A stretch of DNA of 64,000 nt from Curtobacterium sp. SGAir0471 (GTDB lineage Bacteria; Actinomycetota; Actinomycetes; Actinomycetales; Microbacteriaceae). Shown in pieces: positions 58,268-64,000 of the stretch. A program made the translations under genes and the position numbers. The first letter of the stretch is position 1, and every line of letters starts with the position of its first letter. The notes under the pieces are model-generated. The model was not told where the DNA came from. It worked only from the letters and a program-made list of their open reading frames with translations, and did not search any database. Where the stretch lies: the NCBI RefSeq assembly GCF_005490985.1, contig NZ_CP027869.1, forward strand, positions 1,860,001 to 1,924,000, given 5' to 3'.

Positions 58268-58528
58268 TCAGTCGGTGGGCTGCTGCTTGGTGACGGTCAG
58301 CTTGTCCTCGTTGATCTCGTGCAGAGCGACGGACAGCGGCTTGTCGTCGATCGTCGAGTCGACGAGCGGGCCGACGTTGTCGAAGAGCGACCCCTCGTGC
58401 AGGTCGGCGTAGTAGTCGTTGATCTGGCGCGCGCGCTTCGAGGCGAAGATGACGAGCGCGTACTTCGACTCCACCTTGGCGAGCAGGTCGTCGATGGGCG
58501 GGTCGATGATGCCCTGGGGGTTGGCCAT
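58268..58528 (-). CDS. rpoZ: DNA-directed RNA polymerase omega subunit
   Basis: The omega subunit assists beta-prime folding and RNA polymerase assembly. This 86-residue protein begins [26 protein letters not shown], with the conserved [16 protein letters not shown] helix. The ATG at 58528 has AGGAGA about 5 bases upstream. It lies between gmk and metK, the standard position. Confidence 0.95.
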   Translation of the reverse strand: MANPQGIIDPPIDDLLAKVESKYALVIFASKRARQINDYYADLHEGSLFDNVGPLVDSTIDDKPLSVALHEINEDKLTVTKQQPTD

Positions 58529-58567
58529 GGTGTCTCCTGTCGGCTGCGGATGCGTGGGGCGCGGGTC

Positions 58568-58587
58568 CGAGCGGATCGGACCGCTCG
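58568..58587 (-). promoter_or_regulatory. Hairpin in the gmk-rpoZ gap
   Basis: CGAGCGG (58568-58574) and CCGCTCG (58581-58587) pair around a 6-base loop, with GGT/ACC flanks. It is placed about 40-60 bases upstream of rpoZ; it may be a weak gmk terminator. Confidence 0.4.
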
Positions 58588-58643
58588 ACCGGGGTCGGGC
58601 TGCGCGGACGCGGCGCCCCGGGGGCACACGCGCGTGCGCCGTG

Positions 58644-59576
58644 TCAGGGCGCAGAGAACAAGTCTACGACCTCGCGTGCCGCGGTGCCGACATCCGAGTT
58701 CACGATGCGGACGTCGAACTCGTCCTGCGCGGCCAGCTCGACCTTCGCCGTCTCGAGTCGTCGGGCCTGTTCCTCCGCGGACTCGGTACCGCGGCCGATG
58801 AGCCGGCGGACGAGTTCCTCCCACGTCGGCGGCAGCAGGAAGACGAGGACGGCCTCGGGCATGGCGTCACGGACCTGCCGCGCGCCCTGCAGGTCGATCT
58901 CGAGCATCACCTTGTCGCCGGCGTCGAGCGCACGGTCGATCGGCGGCCGCGGCGTGCCGTACCGGTAGGAGTTGTGCACGACCGCCCACTCGAGCAGCTC
59001 GCGGTCGCGGATCATCCGGTCGAACTCGGCGTCGTCGACGAAGTAGTAGTGCACCCCGTCGACCTCGCCCGGGCGGGGCTTGCGGGTCGTCGCCGAGACG
59101 CTGAGGTTCACGTCCGGGAAGTGCTCGCGGATGTGCGCGCTCACGGTGCCCTTGCCGACCGCGGTGGGTCCGGCGAGCACGACGAGCTTCGACGCGCCGC
59201 GCTTCCGACCGCGCGCGGCGAGCCAGTCGGCCAGGGCGGTGCGCTGGCGGGTGCCGAGCCCGCCGAGCCGCTTCGACGGCGCGATGCGGAGCTCCCCCAT
59301 CACGGCTTCGGCGCGTGCCGGGCCGATGCCGGACATGCTCGTGAGGAGGTCCCGCACGCGCAGGGACTTCTCGGCGGGGAGGTCCGCGTCGGACCAGGCG
59401 GCACGAGCGACCTCGAGGGCGCTGCGCTCCCCCGACGCCACCTGCGCCTTCACCGCGGCCCGGGCGCGCCGCGCGGCGACGGCAGCCCGGGCGGCGGCGA
59501 CGCGGTCGACCTCCGGCGGGTTGCGGTGCGCGGGCAGCTCGCTGCGGTCGGGGGTCTCGGGCGTCTGGTCCGTCAC
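58644..59576 (-). CDS. gmk: Fusion of actinobacterial integration host factor (mIHF-like) and guanylate kinase
   Basis: At 310 residues this protein is about 120 longer than a normal guanylate kinase. The C-terminal part (about 128-310) is the kinase: P-loop GPTAVGKG at 136-143, [19 protein letters not shown], and [18 protein letters not shown]. It converts GMP to GDP. The N-terminal part (about 30-122) resembles mycobacterial integration host factor MihF: an Ala/Arg-rich helix, then [20 protein letters not shown] and [19 protein letters not shown] (helix-hairpin-helix-like DNA-binding core). In mycobacteria mihF and gmk are adjacent separate genes. The GTG start overlaps the pyrF stop (GTGA). 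Confidence 0.93.
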   Translation of the reverse strand: MTDQTPETPDRSELPAHRNPPEVDRVAAARAAVAARRARAAVKAQVASGERSALEVARAAWSDADLPAEKSLRVRDLLTSMSGIGPARAEAVMGELRIAPSKRLGGLGTRQRTALADWLAARGRKRGASKLVVLAGPTAVGKGTVSAHIREHFPDVNLSVSATTRKPRPGEVDGVHYYFVDDAEFDRMIRDRELLEWAVVHNSYRYGTPRPPIDRALDAGDKVMLEIDLQGARQVRDAMPEAVLVFLLPPTWEELVRRLIGRGTESAEEQARRLETAKVELAAQDEFDVRIVNSDVGTAAREVVDLFSAP

Positions 59577-60453
59577 GCGGCGGCTCCGAGCGCGACGTGG
59601 ATGCGGTCGACGCGGTCCTGCACGAGGGCCGCGACGCCGTCGGGGCCGTCCGTCAGCAGACCGCGGGACTCGTTCACCAGGACCTGCTCGGCGCGCGCGC
59701 CGTACCGGGCGCGCAGGTCCTCGATGCGCGCGCCCTGGGCACCGAAGCCCGGAGCCAGCACCGGCGCGTTGCCGATGGTCTCCGCGTCGATGCCGAAGTC
59801 GTCGAGGTCGAGGGTGGCGCCGAGCACGAGCCCGACGTCCCCGAGCGGCTGCTCGCCGCCGGTCCGGTTGTCGTCTGCCACATCAAGGACGATACCGGCA
59901 GCGACGGACCGCCCGGCACGCGGTCCCTCGGCGAGCACCGCGGTCTGCAGCACGCGCGCCTCCGGGTTGCTCGTCGCGGCGAGCACGAACACCCCGGCGT
60001 CGTTCCGCCGGGCGACCTCGACGGTGCCGGCGAGCGAGCCGTAGCCGAGGTACGGCGACACGGTCATCGCGTCCGCCCGGAACGGGCCGTCCCGGTCGAG
60101 CCACGCGAGCGCGTAGTCGTCACCGGTCGAGCCGATGTCGCCCCGCTTCACGTCGGCGACGACCAGGAGGCCCGCATCACGCGCACGACGCAGGGTCGCG
60201 TCGAGCGCACGGTAGCCGGGCACCCCCGCCGCCTCGAAGAAGGCGATCTGCGGCTTCACGATCGCCGCACGACCGGCGGCCGCGTCGACCAGGGTCGCGC
60301 CGAAGGCGGTGAGACCCTGCTCGTCGCGGCCGAGCCCCCACGCCGCCAGGGTGGCGGCGTGGGGGTCGATGCCGACGCACAGGGGGGAACGCTCCCCGAT
60401 GGCGGCGGCGAGCCGGACGCCGAAGGAGGCCGGGCTTCCCGTCCGTCCGTCGC

Positions 60454-60457
<4 letters not shown>
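59573..60457 (-). CDS. pyrF: Orotidine 5'-phosphate decarboxylase (type 2)
   Basis: PyrF makes UMP from orotidine monophosphate. This 294-residue protein belongs to the longer type 2 group typical of actinobacteria: [18 protein letters not shown] at the N-terminus, the catalytic [30 protein letters not shown], and [11 protein letters not shown]. The GTG start at 60457 overlaps the carB stop (GTGA). The first codons ([10 protein letters not shown]) are encoded by a sequence resembling the family A arm (GACGGACGGGAAGCC). Confidence 0.95.
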
Positions 60458-63731
<3,274 letters not shown>

Positions 63732-63732
<1 letters not shown>

Positions 63733-64000
63733 CAGTTGCTGCTTTCGTTCTGCGCGGCCGACGCGCCGGCGTCGGTCGTCGGGTCGGCTGCGGGGGTCGT
63801 GGCGGTGGCGGTCGCCGCGTCGAGCGGCTCGCCGTCGCGTCGCGCACGGACCAGGTCCGCGAACCGGTCGAACAGGTACATGGAGTCGTGCGGACCGGCC
63901 GCCGCCTCGGGGTGGTACTGCACGCTGAACGCGGGCACGTCGAGCGCGCGGAGGCCCTCGACGACCTGGTCGTTCAGGGAGTAGTGCGAGACCTCGACCC
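63732..64000 (-). CDS. carA: Carbamoyl-phosphate synthase small subunit (C-terminal part)
   Basis: Only the last 89 or so codons lie in the window; the gene continues off the right edge. CarA is the glutaminase that feeds ammonia to CarB. The visible part contains the class I amidotransferase His-Glu pair in [16 protein letters not shown], then [15 protein letters not shown]. An Ala/Thr/Asp-rich tail of about 30 residues, longer than usual, ends at the TGATG overlap with carB. Confidence 0.93.

Noticed and set aside
58262..58528. SAM riboswitch controlling metK
   Set aside because: metK starts 5 bases after rpoZ, leaving no room for a leader, and the gmk-rpoZ gap shows only a small hairpin.

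Overview
The window is a high-GC (roughly 70% G+C by eye) actinobacterial chromosome segment. Gene order and protein style point to the family Microbacteriaceae, probably a Curtobacterium-like organism (inference; no search was run). It is almost entirely core genome, densely packed, and mostly on the minus strand. Stop and start codons overlap as GTGA, ATGA or TGATG at many junctions. No insertion sequence, prophage or CRISPR array is visible.

Layout from left to right. (1) 1-1582, plus: the end of opcA, then pgl (oxidative pentose phosphate pathway). (2) 1885-10112, minus, read right to left: uvrC, rapZ, whiA, then gap-pgk-tpiA (lower glycolysis), secG and rbpA. (3) 10113-25411, mainly minus: an ANTAR response regulator, a GNAT protein, polA, a DUF885 hydrolase, rpsA, coaE, uvrB, an SDR and uvrA, plus one plus-strand thioesterase. 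The uvrABC and polA genes form a nucleotide excision repair neighbourhood. (4) 25457-31239, the accessory-like part: tRNA-Leu(CAA) with a 54-bp tandem array built from its own 3' end, a two-component system with a MOSC protein, a repeat-rich exported protein, an HdeD-like membrane protein and a ferritin-like/VIT1 transporter. (5) 31641-48717, minus: hisE-hisG-hisF-hisI-trpE-(two membrane proteins)-trpC-trpB-trpA-lgt-gltB-gltD-pyk, joining His/Trp synthesis to ammonia assimilation and pyruvate kinase. (6) 48831-64000, minus: carA-carB-pyrF-mihF/gmk fusion-rpoZ-metK-priA, then kbl-tdh (threonine catabolism), a small DUF4383 gene, fmt-rsmB and rpe.

The most unusual content is non-coding. (a) Five 54-bp direct repeats lie in register with, and derive from, the 3' end of tRNA-Leu, immediately upstream of an ANTAR regulator. 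(b) A dispersed palindromic family (arm GGACGGGAGGCRCGGTGCC) appears to serve as the terminator of several operons; its arms also sit inside the coding sequences of uvrC and rsmB, next to short tandem repeats. (c) Two intergenic arrays of 19-bp repeats are centred on a GGATCC palindrome. (d) A twin 36-bp palindrome lies at 24601-24707. (e) A TANNNT -10 element 6-8 nt before the start codon recurs at many genes, which predicts widespread leaderless transcription.
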